From: a bacterium
Lineage (GTDB): Bacteria; Zhuqueibacterota; QNDG01; DSAB01
Reading direction: 5' to 3'
Length of the DNA stretch: 40,376 bases
NCBI GenBank assembly: GCA_016931965.1
Contig: JAFGDT010000110.1
Coordinates: forward strand, 1-40,376
The notes beneath the pieces are model-generated. The model did no database searches, was not told the DNA's origin, and saw only the letters and a program-made list of their open reading frames with translations. Both the position numbers and the translations under genes were made by a program. Of this stretch, positions 8,926 to 17,201 are shown piece by piece. Numbering within the stretch: position 1 is the first letter of the stretch; the number at the start of each line of letters is the position of its first letter.

Positions 8926-10773
8926 TCAGCTTAAATCGGCCAGTGCTTTTTCTGTTACGCGTCTGACATAATCCAGATCGTCATTCATCTTATCCCGAAT
9001 GTTAGCCAGAATCGGTCTTGCTTTTTCATCCAAGTCATCCACCACATTGATGGCGTGCAAGCGGATCTTTTCATTGGGATGATAGAGCAGTTCGTTCAGA
9101 ATTTTCAGGGGCTGGTCTGGATTGTCGTATTTTGCGAGTATCTCAGTGGCCACAATCTGTACGCTGGGAGATGCATCGTTCAACCGATTTTTCAAAAGAC
9201 CAAATGCCGGGCGTGCTTTTTCTTCCAGTGCAAGACATCCGATTGCACCCCAGTAACGGACAGCGCTGTCTTCATCTTCAAGCAGGGCTGTCAGCTTCGT
9301 CAGATTGGCTGGATCCCGCTGGCTGGCCATATCGGCTGCCTCCATGATACGGGCCTGATCATAACTATCCCGATTTTTAGCCATGTCGAACGGTGATCCG
9401 TTACGGGATCGTTCGATCATTTCGGCTTCGGGCAAAAAACCGGGATCCCGTATGTCCACCAGCCATGTTTTCAGGGCTTTTCGCATTCGATCCAGTATCT
9501 CCGAATAATTGGGATCTTCTGCAAGGTTGTTGACTTCGTCAGGATCTGAAAGGGTGTCGTAGAGTTCTTCTGTGGATTTTTCCTCCCAAAAATATTTTTG
9601 AGGCCCCACACATTCTCCCCTTTTGTATTTCTCTTCCCATACCTGTGTCGTTCTCATCCGCCACAGATAATTGAGATGCTGGCCGTAAATCAAGTGGGGC
9701 ATATAATTGCGGATGTAACGGTAACGGCCGTCCGTAACTGCCCGCATCATGTCGAACCGCTCATCCATTCTGCCCCGAAAGAAGTATGCATACTCCGGAT
9801 CTCTGGTTGCATTCCGTCCGAGAAAGGCGTGTCCCTGCATGTGGTTTGGGATGGGTACACCGGCCAGACTGAGTACGGTGGGTGCCAGATCGACAAAGCT
9901 GACCAGTCGGTTGATCCGTGAACCCGGTTTTGCCGGAGCCAGGTGCCTGTATTTTTCAGGGAAACGGATAATCATCGGCACGTGTGTTCCCGAATCGTAT
10001 AAAAACCGTTTGCTGCGGGTGAGAATACCGCCATGGTCTGCGTAATAAAAAACGATGGTCTCTTCAGCCAATCCATCTGTTTCAAGTTCTGTCAGTTTCT
10101 CTCCGATCTGGCGGTCCAGTTCCGTGATTTTATCGTAATACTGGGCATAGTCTCGCCGAATTTCGGGATCGTCGGGATGGTAGGCACGCAGATTCATTTT
10201 AGCCGGGTCATGAACGACCGGCTCGATCGTGTGGAGTGAACTCTCGTGTGAAATCGTATGGTTGAAGACCGCAAAGAAAGGCTGTCCGGGCTGACGATTT
10301 TTATAAGTGGCCTCCTGGCTTGATTCATCCCAGCACCCTTCCGGTTTTTCGGCAACATTGTAATCCTCTTTGGAATTGTTTGTGCAGTAATATCCGGCTT
10401 CGCGTAAATAGTTGGTAAAAAACCGGATCCCTTCCGGAAGCGGATTGTAACTGCGCATGTGATGTGTACCCATTGAACAGGCATACATCCCCGTAATGAT
10501 GGTCGACCGTGCGGGTGCACAGACCGGAGCGTTTGCATAGGCCCGTTCATAGAGGATGCCTTCCGATGCCAGTTGATCGAAATTGGGCGTATCCGCATTG
10601 GGATCTCCGTAACAGCCGAAAAAGGGACTGTTGTCCTCACTGGTCAGCCAGAGGATATTGGGACGATCTTTCGTCTCTTGTGAACATCGGATGATGGTTG
10701 GAATGTTCAGTGAAACCGCTGAAATCCCAACCGTTTTGATAAACTGCCGGCGGCTTTTGTGTAAATGGGCCAT
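8926..10773 (-). CDS. Tat-exported sulfatase with C-terminal HEAT repeats
   Basis: 615 residues. A Tat motif (SRRQFIKTVG) is followed by a core of the heparan N-sulfatase-like type: LTSEDNSPFFGCYG, the formylglycine site VCAPAR with STIITG (Cys85), NNSKEDYNV in place of GKWH, NHTISHESS, and YADHGGILTRSKRFLYDSGTHVPM. The sulfatase C-terminal part (KSTEELYDTLSDPDE) ends near residue 430. A further tail (about 490-615) has three or four helical repeats with a DEDSAVRYWGAIGCL / NDASPSVQIVATEIL / HPNEKIRLHAINVV pattern, which are HEAT-like. The tail may bind substrate or partner proteins. It is the first gene of the minus-strand run, with GGGAGGAAAT before the ATG and a clear promoter upstream. 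The fold is certain; whether it cleaves N- or O-sulfate is open. Confidence 0.92.
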   Translation of the reverse strand: MAHLHKSRRQFIKTVGISAVSLNIPTIIRCSQETKDRPNILWLTSEDNSPFFGCYGDPNADTPNFDQLASEGILYERAYANAPVCAPARSTIITGMYACSMGTHHMRSYNPLPEGIRFFTNYLREAGYYCTNNSKEDYNVAEKPEGCWDESSQEATYKNRQPGQPFFAVFNHTISHESSLHTIEPVVHDPAKMNLRAYHPDDPEIRRDYAQYYDKITELDRQIGEKLTELETDGLAEETIVFYYADHGGILTRSKRFLYDSGTHVPMIIRFPEKYRHLAPAKPGSRINRLVSFVDLAPTVLSLAGVPIPNHMQGHAFLGRNATRDPEYAYFFRGRMDERFDMMRAVTDGRYRYIRNYMPHLIYGQHLNYLWRMRTTQVWEEKYKRGECVGPQKYFWEEKSTEELYDTLSDPDEVNNLAEDPNYSEILDRMRKALKTWLVDIRDPGFLPEAEMIERSRNGSPFDMAKNRDSYDQARIMEAADMASQRDPANLTKLTALLEDEDSAVRYWGAIGCLALEEKARPAFGLLKNRLNDASPSVQIVATEILAKYDNPDQPLKILNELLYHPNEKIRLHAINVVDDLDEKARPILANIRDKMNDDLDYVRRVTEKALADLS

Positions 10774-10861
10774 ATTTCCTCCCGCGTTTATATACCCTAT
10801 TTGTTAAAAATTTGATGGGTGATCATATTGTTAGATTGAGATTGTATTGATTAATTTATTA

Positions 10862-10890
10862 AGTATAAACTTTTATTTCTGAAAAATCAA
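10862..10890 (-). promoter_or_regulatory. Sigma-70-type promoter of the sulfatase operon
   Basis: On the minus strand, TTGATT (10885-10890) and TATACT (10862-10867) are separated by exactly 17 bases. The start codon of the first sulfatase lies about 90 bases downstream. The boxes are read from sequence; the transcription start was not measured. Confidence 0.6.
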
Positions 10891-10934
10891 GGGAAAAAAC
10901 GGAGAAAGAAGAAAGAAACCTCTGGATTTTTTTC

Positions 10935-10963
10935 TTGATTTATTTGGATAAATCATTTATTAT
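10935..10963 (+). promoter_or_regulatory. Sigma-70-type promoter of the eda-kdgK operon
   Basis: TTGATT (10935-10940) and TATTAT (10958-10963) have a 17-base spacer. The predicted transcript would start near 10970, about 58 bases before the eda ATG. The promoter diverges from the sulfatase promoter, with the two -35 boxes 44 bases apart. Confidence 0.6.
10937..10954. promoter_or_regulatory. Candidate operator palindrome in the eda promoter
   Basis: GATTTAT-TTGG-ATAAATC is a perfect inverted repeat with 7-base arms and a 4-base spacer. It overlaps the end of the -35 box and fills most of the promoter spacer, a typical place for a repressor site of the LacI or GntR kind. No regulator gene is present in the window, so the binding protein is unknown. 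Confidence 0.45.
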
Positions 10964-11027
10964 GTAGCATGATTCAGTTGGATGACCAGTTGAATTTTCG
11001 TGTTTGTATTCATGCAAGGAGTATGTC

Positions 11028-11705
11028 ATGAAGATGTCGGAAGTGGTTTTTTCACTGCTCAGAGATAAACACCTCATTGGTCTTCTCAGTCCTAAAAATG
11101 CGGATCAATGTTTGACAGCTTACGAAGTCCTTTCACCGTTGGGTATCGTTCTCGAGATTGCGTTCCGAACCGAAGAGGCCTTAAATGGCATTCGGGCCAT
11201 CAAGAAAGAATATCCCGATGCATTGATTCTTGCCGGGACGGTGATGACGCCAAAACAGGCCGAATCCGCCATCCATGCGGGTGTGGCCGGTATCATCTCC
11301 GCCGATTACATTCCTTCCGTTGTGGAAGTCGCCGTGCGCCATGACATCCTGTGTGTTCCCGGCGGTCTGGGCGATGTCGGCAAGCAGCTGGTTCATAAAG
11401 CTGAGTTGTATGGATGCACGCTGGAAGAGTTGAAAGAGCGCTATCCCTATCAATGGATCTACAAAATATTTCCTGCCGTGGCTGAATCGCAATCCTATTT
11501 TCAAATCACCAAAGCATGGAAAGGACCCTTTAAGGGATTAACAGTTGTTTATACAGGGGGTGTTTCCCTGGACACTTTAGAGCAGATCGCAGGATTTGAT
11601 CCCGATGGCATTTTTTGCGGATCAGCCCTTACCCGGGCCATAGACAATCCGGAGATGATGAAAGAAGAAGCTTTAAAGTGGTTGTCGATTGTCTGGAAAA
11701 GATGA
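11028..11705 (+). CDS. eda: 2-dehydro-3-deoxyphosphogluconate (KDPG) aldolase
   Basis: 225 residues, cytoplasmic, no signal. It should cleave KDPG to pyruvate and glyceraldehyde-3-phosphate, the last step of the Entner-Doudoroff and uronate routes. Family landmarks are the VLEIAFRTEEAL strand (Glu43, the general base position), ILAGTVMTPKQAESAIHAGV, the Schiff-base Lys in WIYKIFPA (Lys146), and the phosphate-binding VVYTGGVSLDTL and GIFCGSALT segments. The usual SPG(L/F) stretch reads SADY, and the N-terminal Arg/Val loop is changed to GLLSPKNAD, so this is a divergent subgroup. The ATG at 11028 is chosen because AAGGAG (11016-11021) sits six bases upstream; an in-frame TTG at 11004 lacks this. 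It is the first gene of the plus-strand operon, with kdgK next. Confidence 0.9.
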   Translation: MKMSEVVFSLLRDKHLIGLLSPKNADQCLTAYEVLSPLGIVLEIAFRTEEALNGIRAIKKEYPDALILAGTVMTPKQAESAIHAGVAGIISADYIPSVVEVAVRHDILCVPGGLGDVGKQLVHKAELYGCTLEELKERYPYQWIYKIFPAVAESQSYFQITKAWKGPFKGLTVVYTGGVSLDTLEQIAGFDPDGIFCGSALTRAIDNPEMMKEEALKWLSIVWKR

Positions 11706-11810
11706 ACTTAATGCCGGGTCGATCTGACCAAATCGAGCAGGACTTGTTGATTAGAGAATATCATTTTATTATTTTAAGATGACTCATGTGAAAAGAAGGG
11801 GTGTATTTTG

Positions 11811-12908
11811 ATGAAATTGAAAGTGAAATCTGCACAAGACTGTCAATATGATTTGTTGTCTTTGGGTGAGATCATGCTGCGTCTTGACCCGGGTGAGGGG
11901 AGGATCCACACAACCCGTTCATTCAGGGTCTGGGAAGGCGGAGGCGAGTACAATGTCGCCAGAGGATTACGGCGCTGTTTTGGGTTGCGAACCGCTGTGG
12001 TGACCGCCTTTGTGGACAATCCCGTGGGCCGACTCGTCGAAGATTTTATTCTCCAGGGGGGTGTGGATACATCCCTGATTCGGTGGGTTCCCTTCGACGG
12101 CATCGGCCGTGTTGCTCGAAACGGCTTGAATTTTACTGAACGGGGATTCGGTGTCCGGGGCGCTCTGGGATGTTCGGATCGGGGCAATACAGCCGCTTCA
12201 CAGTTGAAAAAGAGAGATATCGATTGGGATACGATTTTTGGTGGATCGGGCGTGCGCTGGTTTCATACAGGAGGGATCTTTGCGGCATTATCGGAGAGTA
12301 CGCCGGAGGTTGTGATCGAAGCCATGCGGTCGGCCAAAAAGCACGATACCGTCATCTCTTACGACTTGAATTACCGGCCTTCACTCTGGAAAGCCATCGG
12401 CGGACAGGAAAAAGCGCAGGAAGTTAATCAGGAAATCGCACAATATGTGGATGTCATGCTCGGGAATGAGGAGGATTTTACCGCCTGTCTCGGCCTGGCC
12501 GTGGAAGGTGTTGACGCACATCTGTCCGCTTTGGATGTAAACAGTTTCAAAAAGATGATTGAAAAAGCCGTCTCTGTTTACCCCAATTTTCAAGTGGTTG
12601 CAACGACGTTGAGAACCGTGAAAACCGCCACAATCAATGACTGGGGGGCGGTCTGCTGGATGGACGGCCAATTCTACGAGGCCGATCATTATCCTAATTT
12701 AGAGATTTTGGATCGTGTGGGTGGAGGCGACAGCTTCGCATCGGGTTTTATTTACGGTCTCATGGAACTGGGCGATCCGGAAAAAGCTGTCCAATACGGA
12801 GCGGCGCACGGCGCTTTGGCCATGACGACTCCCGGCGATACCACCATGGCCACCTTGAAGGAGGTGGAAAAAATCGTGGGAGGGGGCAGCGCCCGTGTTG
12901 TCCGTTAA
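11811..12908 (+). CDS. kdgK: PfkB-family 2-dehydro-3-deoxygluconokinase (KDG kinase)
   Basis: 365 residues, cytoplasmic. It is predicted to phosphorylate KDG to KDPG using ATP, feeding the Eda aldolase encoded just upstream. PfkB features in order are LLSLGEIMLRLDPGEG at the N terminus, the substrate-lid WEGGGEYNVARGLRR, VISYDLNYRPSLW, MLGNEEDF, and the catalytic signature DRVGGGDSFASGF with Asp307 as the base and the glycine-rich anion hole. The signature reads GGGD rather than the common GAGD, which is seen in KdgK relatives. The ATG at 11811 follows AAGGGG by nine bases; the in-frame TTG three bases earlier is unlikely. The gap to eda is 105 bases. Ribokinase or fructokinase activity is less likely given the aldolase partner. 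Confidence 0.88.
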   Translation: MKLKVKSAQDCQYDLLSLGEIMLRLDPGEGRIHTTRSFRVWEGGGEYNVARGLRRCFGLRTAVVTAFVDNPVGRLVEDFILQGGVDTSLIRWVPFDGIGRVARNGLNFTERGFGVRGALGCSDRGNTAASQLKKRDIDWDTIFGGSGVRWFHTGGIFAALSESTPEVVIEAMRSAKKHDTVISYDLNYRPSLWKAIGGQEKAQEVNQEIAQYVDVMLGNEEDFTACLGLAVEGVDAHLSALDVNSFKKMIEKAVSVYPNFQVVATTLRTVKTATINDWGAVCWMDGQFYEADHYPNLEILDRVGGGDSFASGFIYGLMELGDPEKAVQYGAAHGALAMTTPGDTTMATLKEVEKIVGGGSARVVR

Positions 12909-12980
12909 TGGGTTTATGACCTGAAGCCTCTGTGTGCATTGATCCGGATGCCTGATCAATCCAAAATCGTGGAAACCCAT
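12908..12980 (+). other. Nested inverted repeats after kdgK
   Basis: The outer arms ATGGGTTT (12908-12915) and AAACCCAT (12973-12980) enclose a hairpin ATTGATC/GATCAAT (12938-12944/12954-12960). There is no T-tract, so it is not a classical terminator. It may act as mRNA processing or attenuation structure between kdgK and the exported dehydratase gene. Confidence 0.35.
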
Positions 12981-13066
12981 AACCGATTTGTAGAAGCTAT
13001 CATTGTACATCGAATCTTTTTTATGGTATTTTTTACATTCCATTTTACAAGAAAGGAGACTATGCC

Positions 13067-14155
13067 ATGAAACTCTATTCACGGCGATCATGGTTTAAGC
13101 AGAATATCGCTCTGGCTGCCGCCACGGCTGTCGGGTCGTCCCTGACGATATTGCCGAGAAAGGCGCAAGCGACACGGCATGGGAAAATCAAACTGGCCAT
13201 GAGTCTCAGTTTGCGTCAGCCCGAGCGGCTGAAAATCTGTCAGCAGCTGGGAGTGACCCACGCCATCACGGGCGGACCATTCTGGGGAATTGGCCGCGAC
13301 CAGTACGATGCGGCGGCGAAAAAACTGGTCGATGATTTTGCTGAAGCGGGATTTACAATCGCGGGGATCGAAGGCCATCCTGTCCGTTTTGAGAACATCA
13401 AACTGGGTATTGAAGACCGTGACGAGGAAATCAGAAATACCAATGCAGCCATTGAAGCACTCAGCAAAGCGGGTGTCCATATGATCTGTTACAACTTTAT
13501 GGCCGGTCTCGGCTGGTACCGGACGAATTTTGAAATAGCGGAACGCGGTGGGGCGATGACCAGTGAGTTCAGCCTTGAGGATTCAGAAAAACAGGGATTG
13601 ACCGAATGGGGTGAGGTCAGCGAGGACAGAATGTGGGAGAATCTCACCTATTTTCTGGAACGGGTGATTCCGGTAGCAGAAAAGTGGAATGTGAAAATGG
13701 CAGCCCATCCGGACGATCCCCCCATTTCTCCTTTGCGAGGCATCGCCCGCATACTGACCAGTGCAGACAATTATCGGCGTTTGATGAATATTGCACCAAG
13801 TCCGGTCAATGGGATCACATTCTGTCAGGCCAACTTTAAGGCCATGGGAGAGAATATCTACGAGCTGGCCAGAGAATTTTGTGAAATGGGCAAGGTCTTT
13901 TTTGTCCATTTCAGGGACATTGAAGGCACAAGGGAAAAATTCCATGAAACGTTTCACGACAACGGTCCGACCGATATGGCGAAAATGCTTGAAATTTACG
14001 CCAGAGCCGGTTTCGATGGGCCGATTCGTCCCGATCATGCGCCCACACTTGAAGGCGAAGGAGAGGATACCCACGGTTATGGGATGTCCGGCAAAATCTT
14101 TGCGTTCGGGTATATGATCGGTATCATGGATGCTTTGAATATTGCGTATGAATAA
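13067..14155 (+). CDS. uxuA: Tat-exported mannonate dehydratase (UxuA family)
   Basis: 362 residues. It belongs to the UxuA family, which dehydrates D-mannonate (some members D-gluconate) to KDG. Visible landmarks are MAAHPDDPP (His214), the metal Cys in GITFCQANF (Cys253), VFFVHFRDIEGT (His281, Arg283), KFHETFHDNGPTDM and RPDHAPTLEGE, all expected metal or catalytic positions. Unlike classical cytoplasmic UxuA, it begins with a Tat-type leader: SRRSWFKQN, a hydrophobic run, and a likely cleavage site after RKAQA (residue 35). The leader looks genuine because AAAGGAG precedes this ATG at normal spacing and no later start fits. KdgK and Eda upstream would use its product. Activity in the periplasm and the choice between mannonate and another aldonate are inferences. 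Confidence 0.88.
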   Translation: MKLYSRRSWFKQNIALAAATAVGSSLTILPRKAQATRHGKIKLAMSLSLRQPERLKICQQLGVTHAITGGPFWGIGRDQYDAAAKKLVDDFAEAGFTIAGIEGHPVRFENIKLGIEDRDEEIRNTNAAIEALSKAGVHMICYNFMAGLGWYRTNFEIAERGGAMTSEFSLEDSEKQGLTEWGEVSEDRMWENLTYFLERVIPVAEKWNVKMAAHPDDPPISPLRGIARILTSADNYRRLMNIAPSPVNGITFCQANFKAMGENIYELAREFCEMGKVFFVHFRDIEGTREKFHETFHDNGPTDMAKMLEIYARAGFDGPIRPDHAPTLEGEGEDTHGYGMSGKIFAFGYMIGIMDALNIAYE

Positions 14156-14227
14156 GAACGGATACTCAAATTTGTATCCAGATCAATGGTGAAACAGAAA
14201 ACCACATCATCATGGAGGTAAAGGGAG

Positions 14228-14800
14228 ATGAAGTACATTAAAACGCGTTCCGGCAATCTCAGACTTATCGTCATTGTTTGCATTGTGATGGTCAATTTTT
14301 CGGCCTGTTCCAAACGAGAGCAAGCCGTACCATCCATGCAGAGAGACACCATGATCATGGACCAGTTGGAAAACGGAGAATCCTATTTTGAAATGCACCC
14401 CCTGTTTGAAAAAGCATTTGCGTTTTTAAACCGGAGTGATATCGCAGAGCTGCCGGCAGGCAGATATGAAATCGATGGCGACCGGCTGTTTGGTATTTTC
14501 AGTCAGGGGACTGGTAAAAGCCGTGCAGAAGCCAGGCTGGAAGCTCACCGCAAGTATATCGATATACAGTACATCATTGAAGGCGTCGATGAGATGGGCT
14601 GGAAACCGACGGCTGACTGCACGGTTCAGGATGTGGACTATAGCGATGCAGATGATATCGAGTTTTTCAAAGATGAACCACAGACCTGGACCCGAGTCCC
14701 CGCCGGTTCATTTGCCATCTTTTTCCCTGAGGATGCGCATGCCCCTATGGTCGGTGATGGAGAGATTCATAAAGTTGTTTTAAAAGTAGCCGTAGAATAA
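14228..14800 (+). CDS. YhcH/YjgK/YiaL-family lipoprotein
   Basis: 190 residues. The N terminus is a signal with lipobox-like NFSAC, so the protein is probably exported and lipid-anchored. The rest (about 45-190) matches the YhcH/YiaL (DUF386) cupin-like family: AELPAGRYEIDGDRLFG, the EARLEAHRKYIDIQYIIEG segment, GWKP, WTRVPAGSFAIFFPEDAHAP and a final HKVVLKVAV strand. The His and Glu residues of EAHRKYIDIQ and the DAHAP His are those that bind metal in family structures. E. coli YhcH (NanQ) speeds sugar anomer interconversion in the cytoplasm, so an exported form is unusual. GGAGG lies about ten bases before the ATG, and the gene starts 72 bases after uxuA. Confidence 0.85.
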   Translation: MKYIKTRSGNLRLIVIVCIVMVNFSACSKREQAVPSMQRDTMIMDQLENGESYFEMHPLFEKAFAFLNRSDIAELPAGRYEIDGDRLFGIFSQGTGKSRAEARLEAHRKYIDIQYIIEGVDEMGWKPTADCTVQDVDYSDADDIEFFKDEPQTWTRVPAGSFAIFFPEDAHAPMVGDGEIHKVVLKVAVE

Positions 14801-14833
14801 AAAATGGTCACATATAAAAAGGGAATTGAGAAG

Positions 14834-15718
14834 ATGAAAAATATATCTCGAAGGGAATTCATCAAGTCGACCATCAGTACTGCAGGGGCCGGCACCCTGT
14901 TGTTGACATGCGGGAAAAAATCCCTTGGTTTGGATCCTCCCGGTCTTGTTCAACTCGGCGATACCGGTATTACGGTATCCCGCATTGCCATGGGAACGGG
15001 AACACACGGTACCGGCCGCAGTTCGGATCAAACACGGTTGGGTATGGAACCGTTTGTTCAGATGGCTCACCACGCATACGATTCGGGCATTATTTTCTTT
15101 GATTCAGCGGACATGTACGGATCTCATACTTATATCCGGGAAGCGTTGAAAGACATTTCACGGGATAAGGTGGTTATTCTTTCAAAAATATGGGCGGTTT
15201 CGCGACCTGGAGCAGAAACGGCTTCTCCCTCTCAACACCTTGAGCGCTTTTTGGAAGAACTGGGTACCGATTATGTCGATATCGTTCTTCTCCACTGTAT
15301 GACGTCGCCCAATTGGCCTACTCAACTGGAACCTTATTGTGAATATTTGGCCCAGGCAAAGGAGAAAGGCATGGTTCGGGCTCACGGTATTTCCTGTCAC
15401 AACTTTGGAGCTCTGCAGGTTGCCGCCGAGAGCGGCTGGGTCGATGTCCTGCTGGCACGCATCAATCATGCAGGCAACCGGATGGATGACACGCCGGAAA
15501 AAGTGGTTGCTGTTCTGAAACAGGCCAGGGCCCGCGGAGCGGGTATCCTGGGCATGAAGATATTTGGAGAAGGGGATCTGTCCGCAGAGGATCAACGACA
15601 GCAATCACTGGAATTTGTATGGAACAGCGATACGATACATGCCATGACGATCGGGTTTATGGATACCGGCCAGATGGATGATGCGATTCAGCGGCTCAAT
15701 GCCATTGTGAAAAGTTAA
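14834..15718 (+). CDS. Tat-exported aldo/keto reductase
   Basis: 294 residues from the chosen start. A Tat motif (SRREFIKSTIS) is followed by a lipobox-like LLLTC (Cys26). The aldo/keto reductase barrel has the catalytic tetrad in order: Asp90 and Tyr95 in FFDSADMYGS, Lys118 in ILSKIW and His154 in VLLHCM. Other family marks are LGDTGITVSRIAMGTG and GMVRAHGISCHNF. The ATG at 14834 is preferred over an in-frame ATG at 14804 because AAGGGA precedes it and the Tat motif then lies at the N terminus. Tat export would let the protein fold around its nicotinamide cofactor first, as in Zymomonas glucose-fructose oxidoreductase. It might oxidise or reduce a sugar near the lactonase; the substrate is unknown. 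Confidence 0.88.
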   Translation: MKNISRREFIKSTISTAGAGTLLLTCGKKSLGLDPPGLVQLGDTGITVSRIAMGTGTHGTGRSSDQTRLGMEPFVQMAHHAYDSGIIFFDSADMYGSHTYIREALKDISRDKVVILSKIWAVSRPGAETASPSQHLERFLEELGTDYVDIVLLHCMTSPNWPTQLEPYCEYLAQAKEKGMVRAHGISCHNFGALQVAAESGWVDVLLARINHAGNRMDDTPEKVVAVLKQARARGAGILGMKIFGEGDLSAEDQRQQSLEFVWNSDTIHAMTIGFMDTGQMDDAIQRLNAIVKS

Positions 15719-15837
15719 GAGACCTTATGCATGATCCATAAATCGTACGGAAAAGCACAATCGAATGGATTTTAGGAAAAAAACAGGGAAAATAATGAGA
15801 TCCCTTATTGATTGACGCGAAACCAGAAAGGAATGCC

Positions 15838-17157
15838 ATGAAATTCCTCAACACGTTTTCAAAGTATTTCAGATTCATCGCTCTTGTTTCTTTGGTCATA
15901 CTCGTCGCCGTGCTCGTGTTGGATTACCGGTCGGCGGCCGGCCCCTTGACCATTCTTCTTTTTTCTTCGCTTGCCGTCTTCTTTATGGGACATCCCTCCT
16001 TGAAAAGCTTTGCCTTTACGGTATGGGTTTTTGCCTTTGTCGCCGCTTCGATGTTTTATCCGGTCGCGTTTGGAACATGGTTCGGTTTTGATCTGTCCAA
16101 TCTGATTGTTCCGCTGATTCAAATCATCATGTTCGGCATGGGCACGACCCTGAGCATCAAAGACTTCACCCGTGTGATTACCATGCCCTGGCCGGTGTTT
16201 ATCGGGCTTTTTCTGCAATTTACCATTATGCCGTTAGCCGGAATCACCATTGCCACGCTTTTTGGATTCGAACCGGAAATTGCAGCAGGGATTATTTTGA
16301 TTGGCTCCTGTCCTGGCGGTGTGGCGTCCAATTTGATGACCTACCTTGCCGGAGGCAATGTGGCGCTCTCCGTGACCATGACATCCAGTTCGACTTTGAT
16401 GTCGCCGGTGATGACGCCCTTTTTAATGAAAACATTGGCCGGAAGACTGGTTCCTATCGATTTTGTGGCCATGATGCTGTCCATCATCAATATGATCATT
16501 GTTCCCATTGTTGCCGGTTTGATTGCCAACAGGATTCTTTACAGCCGGCATCGATTGGCCAATAGGGCCCATTCACTGGTTCCCATTTCAATCGGGTGTA
16601 TTTTGTTAGGCGTGGTGACGATTTTCATCAAGGCGGAGGCATTCGGACCGCTGTCATCCCTGCACAGGGGGATCATTATCGGATTTTTATTGATCGGCGT
16701 CGTTGCGCTGGCGAAACTGGTTGTCAGTGTGATCCTGAAAGGGCCCGAGAAATGGATGGACAAAACGCTTCCCATCGTTTCCATGGCGGGCATCTGTTTT
16801 ATTATCGGCATTATCACCGCCCGGTCGAGCGAAGATCTTGTTTCCGTTGGGCTGCTCCTGATTTCGGCATCGGTGCTTCATAATTTTGTCGGATATATTC
16901 TCGGATACTGGATTTCAAGAGCGGTTCGATTGGACGAAACCTCCTGTCGTACTGTGGCATTTGAAGTCGGCATGCAGAACGGCGGCATGGCCTCCGGTCT
17001 GGCAATGGATGTGCTTCAAAGCGCCAAAGCCGCACTGGCACCGGCCATTTTTGGTCCCTGGATGAATATTTCCGGTTCCGTTTTGTCGACCTGGTGGCAC
17101 CGAAAGCCCATCAAAAATAAAGAGAAAGTGAATCAATCGGACCAGTCCAATATATAA
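15838..17157 (+). CDS. SBF/BASS-type sodium-dependent transporter
   Basis: 439 residues with about ten predicted membrane helices, in the inner membrane. The family signature is the crossover region: MFGMGTTLSIKDF in the first half, and GSCPGGVASNLMTYLAGG followed by NVALSVTMTSSSTLMSPVMTP. A second half-site near the C terminus reads FEVGMQNGGMASGLA. Members move bile acids, pyruvate, ketopantoate and other organic acids with sodium. Beside KDG kinase and an exported dehydratase, a keto-sugar acid or pyruvate is a reasonable guess. AAAGGAATGCC precedes the ATG at 15838; an upstream in-frame TTG at 15808 is not supported. The gap to the aldo/keto reductase is 119 bases. Confidence 0.88.
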   Translation: MKFLNTFSKYFRFIALVSLVILVAVLVLDYRSAAGPLTILLFSSLAVFFMGHPSLKSFAFTVWVFAFVAASMFYPVAFGTWFGFDLSNLIVPLIQIIMFGMGTTLSIKDFTRVITMPWPVFIGLFLQFTIMPLAGITIATLFGFEPEIAAGIILIGSCPGGVASNLMTYLAGGNVALSVTMTSSSTLMSPVMTPFLMKTLAGRLVPIDFVAMMLSIINMIIVPIVAGLIANRILYSRHRLANRAHSLVPISIGCILLGVVTIFIKAEAFGPLSSLHRGIIIGFLLIGVVALAKLVVSVILKGPEKWMDKTLPIVSMAGICFIIGIITARSSEDLVSVGLLLISASVLHNFVGYILGYWISRAVRLDETSCRTVAFEVGMQNGGMASGLAMDVLQSAKAALAPAIFGPWMNISGSVLSTWWHRKPIKNKEKVNQSDQSNI

Positions 17158-17201
17158 GCCTGTGTAGCAGGGTCATGATCACAGACTGTTGATAGGATCA
17201 T

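Noticed and set aside
12909-13066. Separate promoter for the UxuA-type gene
   Set aside because: Several AT-rich hexamers exist, but no pair of -35 and -10 boxes with acceptable spacing was convincing.
15838-17157. KdgT-family 2-keto-3-deoxygluconate permease
   Set aside because: The crossover motifs are those of the SBF/BASS family; KDG transport remains only a guess from context.
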